Source: Acidovorax sp. (lineage in GTDB: Bacteria > Pseudomonadota > Gammaproteobacteria > Burkholderiales > Burkholderiaceae_C). Taken from it: a stretch of 64,000 bases of DNA. Positions 46,205 to 59,464 of the stretch are shown piece by piece (the first letter of the stretch is position 1; each line of letters opens with the position of its first letter). The position numbers were made by a program, and so were the translations under genes. Location: assembly GCF_027492855.1 (NCBI RefSeq), contig NZ_JAPUDY010000051.1, forward strand, positions 62,001 through 126,000, read 5' to 3'. Below the pieces are notes generated by a model. That model was not told where the DNA came from. It saw only the letters and a program-made list of their open reading frames with translations, and ran no database searches.

Positions 46205-46377
46205 GCGGGGCTCCAGTTGCAGAGAACAGAAAACGGACACACTGCCGTCACGGCGTATGTTTGGCCCATTTTAGGTCTTTCAAGCCGACGGGCCATCCTT
46301 ATTCCCACTCACAGCCATGGAATCAGCACGGGCTTTGCCGCCGTATTTCACGAAATATTGACCTGAAGTGCGGCTGC

Positions 46378-47040
46378 TCAGGCTGATTTCTTGAGCCCCA
46401 TGCCCACCAAAAAGGTCTCAGACGACTTGTCGCGCGAAGCCTTGGGTTTGAGCGGTTTGACCACCTTGAAGGTCTGCTTGAACAAGGTCACCAGATCGCC
46501 GTAACCGCTGCCGTGAAACAGCTTGACCACCAGCGCCCCGTCCGGTTTCAAATGGTTGCAAGCAAAATCCACCGCCAACTCCACCAAATGGGCAATGCGG
46601 GCCGCGTCTGCAGACTCGATACCCGATAGGTTGGGAGCCATGTCGGACACCACCACATCCACCACCCGGCCTTCGAGCGCCTGCTCCAGGCGCTCCAGCA
46701 CATCGGGTTCGCGAAAATCGCCGTTGAGGTAGGTAACGCCCTCGATGGGCTCCATGGGAAGGATGTCCAGCGCGATGATGGCACCGTTGAGCTGCCCCGC
46801 TGCTGCGCCAGAAGGCGACATGCGGCGGCGCAGATACTGGCTCCAGGCGCCCGGCGTAGACCCCAAATCGACCACGGTGTAGCCGGGCTTGATCAGCCCG
46901 AGTTGCTCGTCGATTTCTTTCAACTTGTAGGCGGCACGGGCGCGATAGCCCTCTTTGTGTGCCAATTTGACATAGGTGTCATTGACGTGGTCATTGAGCC
47001 ACGCCTTATTGACCTTCTTGCTTTGGGTTTTGACTTTCAT
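46378..47040 (-). CDS. rlmE: 23S rRNA 2'-O-ribose methyltransferase RlmE (FtsJ)
   Basis: Methylates U2552 of 23S rRNA. The 220-residue protein has the SAM motif [15 protein letters not shown] and the K-D-K-E catalytic tetrad spread through [32 protein letters not shown] and [11 protein letters not shown] 47040 begins [15 protein letters not shown]; the much longer open frame upstream is antisense to yhbY and not real. It diverges from yhbY by 33 bases and lies upstream of ftsH, as in E. coli. Confidence 0.96.
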   Translation of the reverse strand: MKVKTQSKKVNKAWLNDHVNDTYVKLAHKEGYRARAAYKLKEIDEQLGLIKPGYTVVDLGSTPGAWSQYLRRRMSPSGAAAGQLNGAIIALDILPMEPIEGVTYLNGDFREPDVLERLEQALEGRVVDVVVSDMAPNLSGIESADAARIAHLVELAVDFACNHLKPDGALVVKLFHGSGYGDLVTLFKQTFKVVKPLKPKASRDKSSETFLVGMGLKKSA

Positions 47041-47073
47041 TACTTTTTTCTTCCTGCCTCGATAATACGGCCC

Positions 47074-47547
47074 ATGCCCCAAATTCAACTGACTCCCGCA
47101 GAGCGCCGGGAACAACGCGCCAATGCCCACCACCTGGACCCCGTGGTCCTGATCGGCGGCGATGGACTCACGCCTGCCGTCCAAAAGGAGATCGATGCCG
47201 CCTTGAACGCCCACGGGCTGATCAAGGTGCGCGTTTTCAATGACGACCGCACAGCCCGCGAGCTGATGTACCAGCAACTCACAGCCGATCTCAACGCGGC
47301 CCCTATCCAGCACATCGGCAAGCTGCTGGTGCTGTGGCGCCCCCAGCCGGCCAAGGAGCGCGTGATCGACGAAGACCGTATGCCCGGCCCCCGTGACGTC
47401 AAGGTGCTCAAGTACAGCAAGCGCGGCGGCCAACGCCCCGAAATCAAGCAACTCCGCGTGCTGGGCAACCAGCGCCTCACCTCCGGCGGCCAGATCAAGC
47501 GCGCCAAGCCCAAACAAAAATCCATCAAGAAGCGCCAGGCCGACTGA
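47074..47547 (+). CDS. yhbY: YhbY/CRS1-domain RNA-binding protein
   Basis: Ribosome-assembly-associated RNA-binding protein. The 157-residue product has a CRS1-YhbY domain in its first 100 residues: [40 protein letters not shown], and the GKLLVLWRP strand. A lysine-rich tail ([15 protein letters not shown]) follows, longer than the roughly 97-residue E. coli protein. It diverges from rlmE, another ribosome maturation gene. The start ATG 47074 is preferred over an upstream open frame that overlaps rlmE. Confidence 0.93.
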   Translation: MPQIQLTPAERREQRANAHHLDPVVLIGGDGLTPAVQKEIDAALNAHGLIKVRVFNDDRTARELMYQQLTADLNAAPIQHIGKLLVLWRPQPAKERVIDEDRMPGPRDVKVLKYSKRGGQRPEIKQLRVLGNQRLTSGGQIKRAKPKQKSIKKRQAD

Positions 47548-48314
47548 TGAGTCCTGCGGCAGCATCTGCGGTCCCGGATGGCATGGCGCCCACCCGCTAC
47601 ATCCTTTGCATGAAATGGGGCACAAAATACGGCCCCGAGTATGTCAACCGGCTGTATGCGATGGTTCGGCGGCACCTCACCGGCGACTTCCGCTTTGTCT
47701 GCCTGACGGATGACGGCACCGGCATCCGCAGCGAAGTGCAATGCCTGCCCATCCCCCCGCTGGATTTGCCCCCCGGCATTCCCGAGCGGGGTTGGACCAA
47801 GCTGGCCACCTTCAGCCAAGACCTGCATGGCCTCAAGGGCACGGCTCTGTTCCTTGATGTGGACGTGGTCATCACCGGCAGCCTGGATGAGTTCTTCACC
47901 CAGCCCGGCGATTTTCTGATCATCCACGACTACAAGCGCCCCTGGCGCATCACCGGCAATTCGTCGGTGTACCGGTTCGAGTTGGGCGCACATCCTGACG
48001 TGCTGGAGTACTTTCGCGGGCATTTTGCTGAAATTCGCACGCAGTTCCGCAACGAGCAGGCCTATCTGTCCGACTTTCTGCACCGGCAAGGCAAACTGCA
48101 ATACTGGCCCGAGGCTTGGTGCCCCAGCTTCAAATACCACGGCATTCCTCCCTGGCCCACCAACTACTGGCAAGCGCCCTTTGTGCCGCCAGGCGCGCGC
48201 ATCGTGATTTTTCATGGGGAATGCAACCCACCGGATGCACTGGCAGGGCGGCGCAACCGGCGCTTTCGCTACATCCGGCCCGCCACCTGGGTGGCAGAGC
48301 ACTGGCACGAATAG
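47547..48314 (+). CDS. Putative glycosyltransferase-like protein
   Basis: The 255-residue protein is not assigned to a named gene. It has a DxD-type motif in [19 protein letters not shown], an N-terminal strand [20 protein letters not shown] and a late HGECNPP segment. Together these resemble family 8-like or core glycosyltransferases that use a metal-bound nucleotide sugar. Its ATG overlaps the yhbY stop (TGATG), so it is co-translated with yhbY, though no functional link is apparent. No signal peptide or membrane segment is seen. Confidence 0.6.
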   Translation: MSPAAASAVPDGMAPTRYILCMKWGTKYGPEYVNRLYAMVRRHLTGDFRFVCLTDDGTGIRSEVQCLPIPPLDLPPGIPERGWTKLATFSQDLHGLKGTALFLDVDVVITGSLDEFFTQPGDFLIIHDYKRPWRITGNSSVYRFELGAHPDVLEYFRGHFAEIRTQFRNEQAYLSDFLHRQGKLQYWPEAWCPSFKYHGIPPWPTNYWQAPFVPPGARIVIFHGECNPPDALAGRRNRRFRYIRPATWVAEHWHE

Positions 48315-48357
48315 GCGCACAAAAAGCAATCGGCAGCCCGCCTGGCCCCCTGCCCCG

Positions 48358-48828
48358 TCAGGCGCTGCCCGAGGAGCTCTCTACAGGGATGGAAGCCGCG
48401 TCGTGGCGCAGGGTCTGCCAGAACACGGCCAAAGCGCAGCACCATTGCAGTGCATACATCACTGTCCCCACGCTATGCCACAGGCGCAGGTCTTGCCGGG
48501 CCACGATGCGGGGCGCCACGCCAAACTGGTTGAGCAGCGCCAACAACATGCCACCCAGTATAAAAACCATAGCAGCCTGCGCCCATGGATACTGCGCTAC
48601 GGCATGTTTTGGCCTGGATATCAAAAGCAGCACCAGGCAACAGGCCACGGCCACCCAGGTTTGGGCGGCAAACAACTTGGCGGCCATGTTGCCTGCGATC
48701 GTGGGAGACGGCAGGTTGGCAAACAGCAGAGGCACCACCAGAAAGCCGATCGTGGTCAAGCTGACCCACCAGAGGGCGGCGACCAGAGCGGGAAGACGGT
48801 GACGCATGCCTTGCACGGTGGCGCTCAC
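48358..48828 (-). CDS. DUF4149 membrane protein
   Basis: Small membrane protein of 156 residues with four hydrophobic segments (about 12-38, 55-72, 83-102 and 120-140). The N-terminal [20 protein letters not shown] fits the DUF4149 family. Function is unknown. It overlaps the end of greA by 4 bases, so it is translated with greA. Copy H of the 56-base repeat encodes residues 73-91, including the start of a membrane segment. Confidence 0.75.
   Translation of the reverse strand: MSATVQGMRHRLPALVAALWWVSLTTIGFLVVPLLFANLPSPTIAGNMAAKLFAAQTWVAVACCLVLLLISRPKHAVAQYPWAQAAMVFILGGMLLALLNQFGVAPRIVARQDLRLWHSVGTVMYALQWCCALAVFWQTLRHDAASIPVESSSGSA
48557..48612 (+). repeat. 56-base dispersed element, copy H (within the DUF4149 gene)
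   Basis: Forward orientation, antisense to the gene. It begins AGTATAAAAACCATAGC, contains CCTGCGC and CTGCGCTA, and ends GTTTTGG. On the coding strand it begins at a codon boundary (216 bases after the gene start) and encodes [18 protein letters not shown]. It is more diverged than the other copies. Confidence 0.6.
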
Positions 48829-49301
48829 AGGTAGCTGACGGCCACCACTTCGTAACGGCGGATGCCACCGGGCGCCTGTACTTCGGCTGTGTCGCCCTCT
48901 TCCTTGCCGATCAGCGCCCGCGCAATGGGGCTGGAGATGTTGATCAGGCCTTGTTTCAAGTCCGCTTCGTCTTCACCCACGATCTGGTATTTCACGGTAT
49001 CGCCGGAATCCTCGTCCTCCAGTTCGACCGTGGCACCAAAGACCACTTTGCCGCCGCCATCCACACCACTGGGGTCAATGACTTGCGCCACTGAGAGCTT
49101 GCCCTCGATCTCCTGGATACGGCCTTCGATAAAGCCCTGGCGGTCCTTGGCCGCGTCGTAGTCGGCGTTTTCGCTGAGGTCGCCCTGCGCGCGGGCCTCG
49201 GCAATGGCAGTGATCACCGCAGGCCGTTCCACGGTCTTGAGGCGATGCAGCTCCTCCTTGAGCTTTTCTGCGCCGCGCTTGGTAATTGGGATGGTGGCCA
49301 T
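48825..49301 (-). CDS. greA: Transcription elongation factor GreA
   Basis: Stimulates RNA cleavage by backtracked RNA polymerase. The 158-residue protein has the coiled-coil N-terminal domain with the tip acidic residues ([18 protein letters not shown]) and the FKBP-like C-terminal domain ([33 protein letters not shown]). ATG 49301 ([14 protein letters not shown]) is chosen; ATG 49316 would add five residues. It lies downstream of carB, a conserved car-greA order. Confidence 0.97.
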   Translation of the reverse strand: MATIPITKRGAEKLKEELHRLKTVERPAVITAIAEARAQGDLSENADYDAAKDRQGFIEGRIQEIEGKLSVAQVIDPSGVDGGGKVVFGATVELEDEDSGDTVKYQIVGEDEADLKQGLINISSPIARALIGKEEGDTAEVQAPGGIRRYEVVAVSYL

Positions 49302-49327
49302 GTTTTCAGTCTCCATAGGTCAACAAG

Positions 49328-49359
49328 GCCGGTGCCCGCCCTGAGGGGGCAGCACCGGT
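49328..49359. repeat. GC-rich hairpin in the greA leader
   Basis: GCCGGTGC (49328-49335) pairs with GCACCGGT (49352-49359). It lies between the carB terminator and greA and may form a leader hairpin. No T run follows in either direction. Confidence 0.45.
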
Positions 49360-49401
49360 CGGTCAGCCCGCATGCAAACAATGCCATGCGATTGGCGACC
49401 C

Positions 49402-49437
49402 AATAAAAGGAAACCGCCGCACGTTGCCGCGCGGCGG
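49402..49437 (-). terminator. Intrinsic terminator of carB
   Basis: On the minus strand CCGCCGC pairs with GCGGCGG (49431-49437 with 49414-49420), followed by a T-rich run (TTTCCTTTTATT, 49402-49413). It lies about 40 bases after the carB stop. Confidence 0.8.
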
Positions 49438-49476
49438 TGTTGTTCAAGAGTGAATTATGCCGCTTTTAGCGGGGAT

Positions 49477-52742
<3,266 letters not shown>

Positions 52743-52743
<1 letters not shown>

Positions 52744-53906
52744 TATTTTTTCTCCATCAGCGCGGTGAAGCGGTCAAACAGGTAGGCGATGTCGTGCGGG
52801 CCGGGCGACGCCTCGGGGTGGCCCTGGAAGCAGAACGCGGGCTTGTCGGTGCGCGTGAGGCCCTGCAGCGTGCCGTCGAACAGGCTGATGTGCGTGGCGC
52901 GCAGCGTGGCAGGCAGCGTGGCCATGTCCACGGCAAAGCCGTGGTTCTGGCTGGTGATGCTCACACGGCCGTTGTCCAGGTCCTTCACGGGGTGGTTGGC
53001 GCCGTGGTGGCTGTTGTCCATCTTGAAGGTCTTGGCACCGCTGGCCAGGGCCATGATTTGGTGGCCCAGGCAGATGCCGAAGGTGGGCACGCCCGCGTCG
53101 ATGATCTGGCGCGTCGCTTCGATGGCGTAGTCGCAGGGCTCTGGGTCGCCAGGGCCATTGGAGAGGAACACACCATCAGGCTTCATCGCCAACACGTCGG
53201 CCGCTGGTGTCTTGGCGGGCACCACGGTGAGCTTGCAGCCGCGCTCGGCCAGCATGCGCAGGATGTTCTTCTTCACGCCGTAGTCATAGGCCACCACATG
53301 GAAACGCGGCGCGGCCAGCTTGCCGTAGCCTTCGCCGAGCTTCCATTCGGTCTGGTCCCAGGCATAGGCGGCGGGCGTGGTGACGACCTGAGCGAGGTCC
53401 AGGCCCTTCATGCTGGGCGCGGCCTTGGCGGCAGCCAGGGCTTCATCGATGCGCGCTGGCGTCACGGCCTCACCGGCCGCCAGCCCCAGGATGGCGCCGT
53501 TCTGGGCCCCCTTGTCGCGCAACAGGCGGGTCAGCTTGCGGGTGTCGATGTTGGCGATGGCCACGGTCTTTTCGCGCACAAGGTACTGCGAAAGCGTTTC
53601 CGTGGATCGGAAGTTGCTGGCCAGAAGGGGCAGGTCTTTGATGATCAGGCCTGCGGCATGGACCTTGTCGGCTTCGATGTCCTCGGTGTTCACCCCGTAG
53701 TTGCCAATGTGCGGATACGTGAGCGTCACGATCTGCTGGCAGTAGCTGGGGTCGGTGAGGATTTCCTGGTAGCCGGTGATGGCGGTGTTGAACACCACTT
53801 CGCCGACCGTGGTGCCGGTGGCACCAATCGAATTGCCGATAAAGACCGTGCCGTCTGCGAGCGCCAGGATGGCGGGCGGGAAGTTTCCCTTGAGAGACAA
53901 AAGCAC
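52743..53906 (-). CDS. carA: Carbamoyl-phosphate synthase small subunit
   Basis: Glutamine amidotransferase subunit of 387 residues that feeds ammonia to CarB. The C-terminal class I GATase domain has the nucleophile cysteine in [13 protein letters not shown] and the histidine/glutamate in [13 protein letters not shown]. The N-terminal domain includes [18 protein letters not shown]. The start is GTG 53906 ([13 protein letters not shown] follows) with GGAG 7 bases upstream. The 195-base region before it has no gene and should hold the car promoter. Confidence 0.98.
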
Positions 53907-54101
53907 TGGGTTCTCCGGATGGTTACGGTCGCCCGGCGCCTGCAGGCCACTCGCACACAAAAGTGCGGTCGTGCCAGTGGCTGCTCTCAGATGGGTTGTT
54001 GCTTTGGGTGCGGTCGGGCGACGCTGTTGCGAGAAAAGCTCCCGATTATACCCTCGCCCTTCACCCCGCCGGCATTGCGGGCCATTGTGTTCAGAGCGGG
54101 C

Positions 54102-54875
54102 TCAACGGGCCGCGCCGCTCGTGTGCAAACAGATCGCCGCAGCCGCTGCCACGTTCAGCGACTCCTCCCCACCCGGCTGGGCGACGCGGATGCGCAAGGC
54201 CGCCTGGGCCTCCAAGGCGGGCGATACGCCCTGCCCTTCATGCCCCAAAACCCAGGCGCAAGGCCAGGGCAAGGCGGCGCGGTGCAGGTAGTCGCCCGCG
54301 TGCGAGCTGGTCACCAAAAGGGGCACTTGCAGCGACTCAACATCAGAAAGCCCCACGCCCTCGATCAGATCCAGCGCGAAATGCGCCCCCATACCAGCCC
54401 GCAGGACCTTGGGTGACCACAGCGCGGCGCTGCCCTTGACGGCCACCACCTGCCGAAACCCGAACGCCGAGGCGCTGCGCAGGATGGAGCCCACGTTGCC
54501 CGCATCCTGCACCCGGTCGAGCACCACGGTTGCCGCGTCAGGCTGCAAGGCGGCAGGCGCAGGCAGGTCGAGGATGAAACCCATGCGCGCCGGGGATTCC
54601 AGCCCGCTGATGTCGGCAAACAGTGCATCGGCAAGCACTATTGTTTTGATAGCTGCTTGCGCATATTCCACTTGCGCCAGGGGCCAAAAAGACTCTGAAA
54701 ATACGGCCACCGTCGCCCGCAGCCCCCGGGCCAGCGCGGCGCGGCACAGGTGGTCGCCCTCCAGCCACACACGGCCCTGCTTGCGGTAGGCCGTGGTGTC
54801 CTGGGCCAAGCGCCGCAAATCCTTGACGAAGGCGTTGTCGCGGGAGTGGATGGCGATGACGGACGAAGAGGTCAT
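54102..54875 (-). CDS. TrmH/SpoU-family RNA 2'-O-methyltransferase
   Basis: The 257-residue SPOUT methyltransferase has an N-terminal substrate-binding domain (about 1-95) and the knotted catalytic domain with three family motifs: VVLDRVQDAGNVGSILRSA, PCAWVLGHEGQGVS and ESLNVAAAAAICL. It probably methylates a ribose in rRNA or tRNA; the target is not deducible. Copy F of the 56-base repeat encodes residues 62-80 of the substrate-binding domain. It lies 21 bases after rnhB at the end of the envelope operon. Confidence 0.88.
   Translation of the reverse strand: MTSSSVIAIHSRDNAFVKDLRRLAQDTTAYRKQGRVWLEGDHLCRAALARGLRATVAVFSESFWPLAQVEYAQAAIKTIVLADALFADISGLESPARMGFILDLPAPAALQPDAATVVLDRVQDAGNVGSILRSASAFGFRQVVAVKGSAALWSPKVLRAGMGAHFALDLIEGVGLSDVESLQVPLLVTSSHAGDYLHRAALPWPCAWVLGHEGQGVSPALEAQAALRIRVAQPGGEESLNVAAAAAICLHTSGAAR
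54637..54692 (+). repeat. 56-base dispersed element, copy F (within the TrmH-type gene)
   Basis: Forward orientation, antisense to the gene. It begins ACTATTGTTTTGATAGC, contains TGCTTGCGC and TTGCGCCAGGGGCC and ends AAAAAGA. On the coding strand it begins at a codon boundary (183 bases after the gene start) and encodes SFWPLAQVEYAQAAIKTIV. Confidence 0.78.
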
Positions 54876-54896
54876 GAAAAGTCTCGCGGCAGGCTG

Positions 54897-55523
54897 TCAG
54901 GCACGCAGGTTCTGGGCCACAGGGGCAAACGAGCGCCGGTGATGGATGCAGGCGCCATGCTCGCGCAGGGCCGCCATGTGCACGGCCGTGCCGTAGCCCT
55001 TGTGCCCCGCAAAGCCGTACTGCGGAAACTCGTCGTGCACCTGCTCGCACCAGCGGTCGCGGTGCACCTTGGCCAGGATGGAAGCCGCCGAAATAGCGGG
55101 CACCAGCGCATCGCCCTTGACGATGGCCTCGGCCGGTACGTCCAGCAACGGCAGCCGGTTGCCATCCACCAGCACCATGACGGGCTTGAGCCGCAGGCCC
55201 AGCACGGCGCGGCGCATGGCCAGCAGGGTGGCCTGCAGGATGTTGAGGCGGTCGATTTCTTCCACGCTGGCCTCGGCAATGCTGCAGCACAGCGCCTTGG
55301 CGCGGATCTCGTCGTACAGCTTTTCGCGGCGCGCCGGGGTGAGCTTCTTGGAGTCGGCAAGGCCCGCAATCGGGTGCAGGTCATTCAGGATGACGGCGGC
55401 GGCCACCACCGGCCCCGCCAGGGGGCCCCGGCCAGCCTCATCCACACCGGCGACCAGGCCGGGCGGGTGCCATGGCAGGCAGGCCTGCTCAGGCGGCAGC
55501 GGAGAGGATTTTCTGGATCGCAT
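54897..55523 (-). CDS. rnhB: Ribonuclease HII
   Basis: Removes RNA from RNA-DNA hybrids and misinserted ribonucleotides. The 208-residue protein has the metal-binding D and E in [20 protein letters not shown], a further aspartate in [11 protein letters not shown] and the region [14 protein letters not shown], as in RNase HII. Its first 35 bases overlap the 3' end of lpxB. The lpxB-rnhB order is shared with E. coli. Confidence 0.96.
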   Translation of the reverse strand: MRSRKSSPLPPEQACLPWHPPGLVAGVDEAGRGPLAGPVVAAAVILNDLHPIAGLADSKKLTPARREKLYDEIRAKALCCSIAEASVEEIDRLNILQATLLAMRRAVLGLRLKPVMVLVDGNRLPLLDVPAEAIVKGDALVPAISAASILAKVHRDRWCEQVHDEFPQYGFAGHKGYGTAVHMAALREHGACIHHRRSFAPVAQNLRA

Positions 55524-56652
55524 CGGCAGCCAGTTGAGGGGTATTGCGCAGCAGGCTTTGGTGCAGCGCCGTAAAGCGTTGCTCCAGGGCCGTGATTTTT
55601 TCAGGATGGTTGCGCCTGGCGTCCAGCCACTCCAAGGTGGCCGCGCACAGCGCCTGCGGCGTGGCGGCGTTCTGGATCAATTCGGGCACCACGAACTCGC
55701 GGCACAAGATGTTGGGCAGCCCCACCCAGGGCTGCAATTGCTTGCGGCGCATGAGCCACCAGCTCAAGGGATGCATGTGGTAGCCGATCACCATGGGGCG
55801 CTTGAACAGCGCGGCTTCGAGCGTGGCGGTGCCGCTGGCGATCAACGTGGCATCGCAGGCAGCCAGCACGGTATGCGACTGCCCGTCAATGATCTGCACC
55901 GCTTCTCCCAAGCCAGAGGCCTGCGCCGCCTGCACGATGCGGTCCCGCAAGGCTGGCACGGCAGGCACTATCAATTTAATAGCTGGTCGCGCTTGTCGAA
56001 TAAGCGCAGCAGCCTCAAAAAAGGGTCGAGCGATGTATTCGATTTCGGATGACCGGCTGCCCGGCAGGATGGCCAGCACCTCGTCCGAATCCTGCAGCCC
56101 AAGCTGGGCCCGGGCCACGGAGCGGTCGGGCACCATCGGAATCACCCCCGCCAGGGGATGGCCCACGTAGGTGGCCGCTATGCCGTGCTGCGCCAGCAAC
56201 TCGGGCTCGAACGGGAAAATGCACAGCACATGGTCTGCGCTGCGGCGGATTTTCTCAACCCGGTCTGCGCGCCAGGCCCAGATGGACGGGCATACGAAGT
56301 GCACCGTCTTGATGCCCGCCGCCCGCAAATCGGCCTCCAGCCCCAGGTTGAAGTCGGGCGCATCCACGCCGATGAAAACGTCAGGGCGGTCTTGGAGCAA
56401 GCGCTCGCGCAGTTGCTTGCGAATGCCCAGCAGCTCGCGCAAGCGGCGCAGCACCTCCATGCTGTAGCCATGCACCGCCAGCTTGTCGCTGGGCCACCAG
56501 GCGGCAAAGCCTCGGCGCGCCATCTGCGGGCCACCGATCCCTGAGGATTGCAGGCCCGGCCAATGGGCCTGCATGCCGTCGATCAGCAGGCCGGCGAGCA
56601 AATCGCCCGAAGTCTCGCCCGCCACCATGGCGACGCGGGGGGATGTATTCAT
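55489..56652 (-). CDS. lpxB: Lipid-A-disaccharide synthase
   Basis: Joins UDP-diacylglucosamine and lipid X in lipid A synthesis at the inner-membrane surface. The 387-residue GT19 protein begins with [20 protein letters not shown] and shows [29 protein letters not shown] and [20 protein letters not shown]. Copy G of the 56-base repeat encodes residues 211-229 ([10 protein letters not shown]...), between [15 protein letters not shown] and the VPAVPALRD strand. It lies 9 bases after lpxA. Confidence 0.98.
   Translation of the reverse strand: MNTSPRVAMVAGETSGDLLAGLLIDGMQAHWPGLQSSGIGGPQMARRGFAAWWPSDKLAVHGYSMEVLRRLRELLGIRKQLRERLLQDRPDVFIGVDAPDFNLGLEADLRAAGIKTVHFVCPSIWAWRADRVEKIRRSADHVLCIFPFEPELLAQHGIAATYVGHPLAGVIPMVPDRSVARAQLGLQDSDEVLAILPGSRSSEIEYIARPFFEAAALIRQARPAIKLIVPAVPALRDRIVQAAQASGLGEAVQIIDGQSHTVLAACDATLIASGTATLEAALFKRPMVIGYHMHPLSWWLMRRKQLQPWVGLPNILCREFVVPELIQNAATPQALCAATLEWLDARRNHPEKITALEQRFTALHQSLLRNTPQLAADAIQKILSAAA
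55967..56022 (+). repeat. 56-base dispersed element, copy G (within lpxB)
   Basis: Forward orientation, antisense to lpxB. It begins ACTATCAATTTAATAGC, contains GCGCTTGTCGAATAAGCGC (a perfect central hairpin) and ends CCTCAAAAAA. On the coding strand it begins at a codon boundary (630 bases after the gene start) and encodes [19 protein letters not shown]. Confidence 0.78.
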
Positions 56653-56661
56653 GGCGCCCCC

Positions 56662-57450
56662 TCAGCGCGCAATGCCGCGCGTGGAGGCATCCAGGAAGGC
56701 CAGCGCCAAAGCAATGTCAGCGGCGGCTTCCGGGTGGGCTGCGGGCAATTCAGCCATGGCAGCGCGTGCGGCTTCCAGCGTCAACCCTTGGCGGTACAGC
56801 ACGCGGTGCATCTGCTTGATGCCCGCTATGCGCTCTGCCGAGAAACCCCGGCGGCGCAAGCCGACGATGTTCAGGCCGCGCACCGACAGCGGATTGCCGT
56901 CGACCAGCATGAAGGGCGGTACGTCCTGCGATACGGCACTGGCAAAACCGACCATGGCATGGGCACCGATCGATACGAACTGGTGGATGCCTGTGAGCCC
57001 ACCAATCGTGACCCAGTCGGCAAGGTGGACATGGCCCGCCAACGTGGTGTTGTTGGACAGCGTGGTGTGGTTGTCAACGCGGCAGTCGTGCGCGATGTGC
57101 GTGTACGCCATGATCCAGTTGTCGCTGCCCACGCGGGTAACGCCACCCGCCCCCGGCACGCCGAGGTTGAAGGTGCAGAACTCGCGGATCACGTTGCGGT
57201 CGCCGATGATGAGCTCGGTCGGCTCGCCCGCGTATTTTTTGTCTTGCGGCACCGCGCCCAAAGACGCGAACTGAAAGATGCGATTGTCCACGCCGATGGT
57301 GGTGCGCCCCTCGATCACGCAGTGCGCACCCACCGTGGTGCCTGCGCCGATCGACACATGCGGGCCGATCACGGCATAAGGCCCTACCGTCGCTGATGGA
57401 TCAATGCAGGCGCCCGCCTCGACGATGGCAGTGGGATGAATGTTGCTCAC
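56662..57450 (-). CDS. lpxA: UDP-N-acetylglucosamine O-acyltransferase
   Basis: First enzyme of lipid A synthesis. The 262-residue protein is built of left-handed beta-helix hexapeptide repeats from about residue 5 to 185 ([20 protein letters not shown] onward), with the catalytic histidine in [20 protein letters not shown] and a helical C-terminal domain. It sits between fabZ (30 bases upstream) and lpxB, the standard lpxD-fabZ-lpxA-lpxB order. Confidence 0.98.
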   Translation of the reverse strand: MSNIHPTAIVEAGACIDPSATVGPYAVIGPHVSIGAGTTVGAHCVIEGRTTIGVDNRIFQFASLGAVPQDKKYAGEPTELIIGDRNVIREFCTFNLGVPGAGGVTRVGSDNWIMAYTHIAHDCRVDNHTTLSNNTTLAGHVHLADWVTIGGLTGIHQFVSIGAHAMVGFASAVSQDVPPFMLVDGNPLSVRGLNIVGLRRRGFSAERIAGIKQMHRVLYRQGLTLEAARAAMAELPAAHPEAAADIALALAFLDASTRGIAR

Positions 57451-57480
57451 GGTCCAACAGGTTTGAACAGGGTTGGTCTG

Positions 57481-57921
57481 TCAGCCCACGCTGCGCATGG
57501 TGCACATGAGTTCAGCCTCGCAGGCCACTTCTTCGCCCACGCTGGCCACACCCTTGAACTTCCAGATGCCGCCGCGCACGCGATCGATGGTGATGGTCAG
57601 AATCAGTTGGTCGCCCGGCTCCACGGGGCGCTTGAAACGGGCGCCGTCGATACCGACAAAGTAGTAGATGTTGTTTTCATCGGGCACCTTGCCCATGGCA
57701 TCAAAAGCCAGCAGCCCGGCCGCTTGGGCCAGGGCTTCAAGGATCAGCACGCCGGGCATCACGGGGCGCCCAGGGAAATGCCCGCCGAAGTAGGGTTCGT
57801 TGAAGGTGACGTTCTTGATCGCCTTGATGCGGGTGTTGCTCTCCAACTCGATCACCTTGTCCACCAGCAGGAAGGGATAGCGGTGGGGCAGTTGCTTGAG
57901 AATTGCGTGAATATCCATCAT
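57481..57921 (-). CDS. fabZ: 3-hydroxyacyl-[acyl-carrier-protein] dehydratase FabZ
   Basis: Dehydrates 3-hydroxyacyl-ACP in fatty acid elongation, competing with LpxA for hydroxyacyl-ACP. The 146-residue hot-dog-fold protein has the catalytic histidine in [15 protein letters not shown] and glutamate in [13 protein letters not shown]. Two ATGs (57921 and 57918) open the gene; I chose the first because GGAAG lies about 9 bases before it. The lpxD stop lies 16 bases upstream. Confidence 0.98.
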   Translation of the reverse strand: MMDIHAILKQLPHRYPFLLVDKVIELESNTRIKAIKNVTFNEPYFGGHFPGRPVMPGVLILEALAQAAGLLAFDAMGKVPDENNIYYFVGIDGARFKRPVEPGDQLILTITIDRVRGGIWKFKGVASVGEEVACEAELMCTMRSVG

Positions 57922-57937
57922 CGAGTTGTTCTTCCGT

Positions 57938-58921
57938 TCATGCTGCTTTGAGGGCCTGCTCCAGCGCCTTGATGCGCTCTCGCAAGCTGTGCAGTTGTTT
58001 GAGTGTTGCAGCGTTCTTTTCCCAGCGCGCATTGTCGTCGATGGGAAACATGCCTGTGTACTGGCCAGGCTGGGTCAGCGAGCGGGTAACGACCGTGGCC
58101 GCAGAAATATGCACGTTGTCGGCCAGCTCCAGGTGCCCCAGCACGATCGCACCGCCCCCCACGGTGCAGTGCGCACCAATGGTGGCGCTGCCCGCCACGC
58201 CCACACACCCGGCCATGGCTGCGTGTTTGCCGATGTGCACGTTGTGGCCGATCTGGATCAGGTTGTCGAGCTTCACGCCGTCTTCGATCACGGTGTCCTG
58301 CAGCGCGCCACGGTCGATGCAGGTGTTGGCTCCGATCTCTACATCGTCGCCAATGCGCACGGCTCCCAGCTGCTCGATCTTGACCCACTGCCCCTTCTCA
58401 GGCGCAAAGCCAAAGCCGTCGGCCCCAATCACCACGCCCGCATGGACAATACAGCGCGCGCCGATGCGGCAGTCCTCGCCCACCGTCACGCGCGACTTGA
58501 GTACAGTGCCTGCGCCAATCTGCGCGCCACGCTCGACCACACACAATGGGCCGATGGTGGCCGTAGGGTGCACCTGCGCCGCCGGGTCCACCACCGCACT
58601 GGGGTGAATGCCCACGGGCCGCGCGGGCGCATTGCGCTGCCGCCACAACTGGGTGGCCCGCGCAAAGTACACATACGGGTTGTCCGCCACGATACACGCG
58701 CCCCGCGCCAGCGCCACGTCACGCATGGCTGGCGCCACAATGACACAGGCCGCCCGGGAGGCGGCCAGTTGCTGCTGGTAGCGGGGATTGCTCAGGAAAC
58801 TGAGGTCCCCTGGGCCAGCAACCTCCAGTGGCGCGATGCGGGCAATGGCGGTGTCACGCGCCCCCCCCTCCAACGAGCCGCCGAGCGCATCAACAATGTG
58901 CCCGAGTAGCAAGCCGCTCAC
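57938..58921 (-). CDS. lpxD: UDP-3-O-(3-hydroxyacyl)glucosamine N-acyltransferase
   Basis: Third acylation step of lipid A synthesis. The 327-residue protein has an N-terminal uridine-binding domain ([19 protein letters not shown]), then left-handed beta-helix hexapeptide repeats (about 100-285) with the catalytic histidine region [20 protein letters not shown], and a C-terminal helix. The start is GTG 58921 ([15 protein letters not shown]). It lies 21 bases after the skp gene. Confidence 0.97.
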   Translation of the reverse strand: MSGLLLGHIVDALGGSLEGGARDTAIARIAPLEVAGPGDLSFLSNPRYQQQLAASRAACVIVAPAMRDVALARGACIVADNPYVYFARATQLWRQRNAPARPVGIHPSAVVDPAAQVHPTATIGPLCVVERGAQIGAGTVLKSRVTVGEDCRIGARCIVHAGVVIGADGFGFAPEKGQWVKIEQLGAVRIGDDVEIGANTCIDRGALQDTVIEDGVKLDNLIQIGHNVHIGKHAAMAGCVGVAGSATIGAHCTVGGGAIVLGHLELADNVHISAATVVTRSLTQPGQYTGMFPIDDNARWEKNAATLKQLHSLRERIKALEQALKAA

Positions 58922-58942
58922 ACGCCACCTGTCCGCACAAGC

Positions 58943-59464
58943 TTATTTGGCGCCAGCAGAGGCATTCAGCGCCTTGATCACCTTGTCGGTGATGTCATGC
59001 TTGGGGTTGATATAGACGGCCTCTTGCAGGATCACGTCATATTTTTCAGCCTCGGCCACTTGCTTGACCACCTTGTTGGCGCGCTCCAGAACTTGGGAGA
59101 GTTCTTCGTTCTTGCGGGCGCTGAGGTCTTCCTGGAACTCGCGGCGCTTGCGCTGGAAGTCACGGTCCTGGTCCACCAACTGGCGCTGGCGCGTGGTGCG
59201 CTGGCTCTCGGCCATGGTGGGGGCTTCGCGTTCGAATTTTTCCGTGGCCGTTTTCAGCGTGTTGCCCAGATCGACCAGTTCCTTCTCACGGCGGGAGAAT
59301 TCCTGCTCCAGCTTCGCCTGCGCGGCCTTGGCGGTGCTGGCCTCGCGGAAGATGCGATCGGTGTTGACGAAACCGGCTTTGAACTCTTGTGCTTGAGCAG
59401 GGGCCGCGACGGCGATGGTGCCAAGCAGCAGGGCCAAAGAGAGATGGCGAGAAAAGGATTTCAT
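58943..59464 (-). CDS. skp: Periplasmic chaperone Skp/OmpH
   Basis: Chaperone that carries unfolded outer-membrane proteins to BamA. The 173-residue protein has a signal peptide (MKSFSRHLSLALLLGTIAVA, cut after APAQA), a long charged coiled-coil region (QAKLEQEFSRREKELVDLGN through VLERANKVVKQVAEAEKYDV) and the OmpH family C-terminus. Its ATG shares one base with the bamA stop, so it is translated with bamA. Confidence 0.95.
   Translation of the reverse strand: MKSFSRHLSLALLLGTIAVAAPAQAQEFKAGFVNTDRIFREASTAKAAQAKLEQEFSRREKELVDLGNTLKTATEKFEREAPTMAESQRTTRQRQLVDQDRDFQRKRREFQEDLSARKNEELSQVLERANKVVKQVAEAEKYDVILQEAVYINPKHDITDKVIKALNASAGAK

Noticed and set aside
53907-54101. Arginine or pyrimidine operators upstream of carA
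   Set aside because: I saw no convincing ArgR or PyrR-type site. The region holds no gene and presumably the car promoter.
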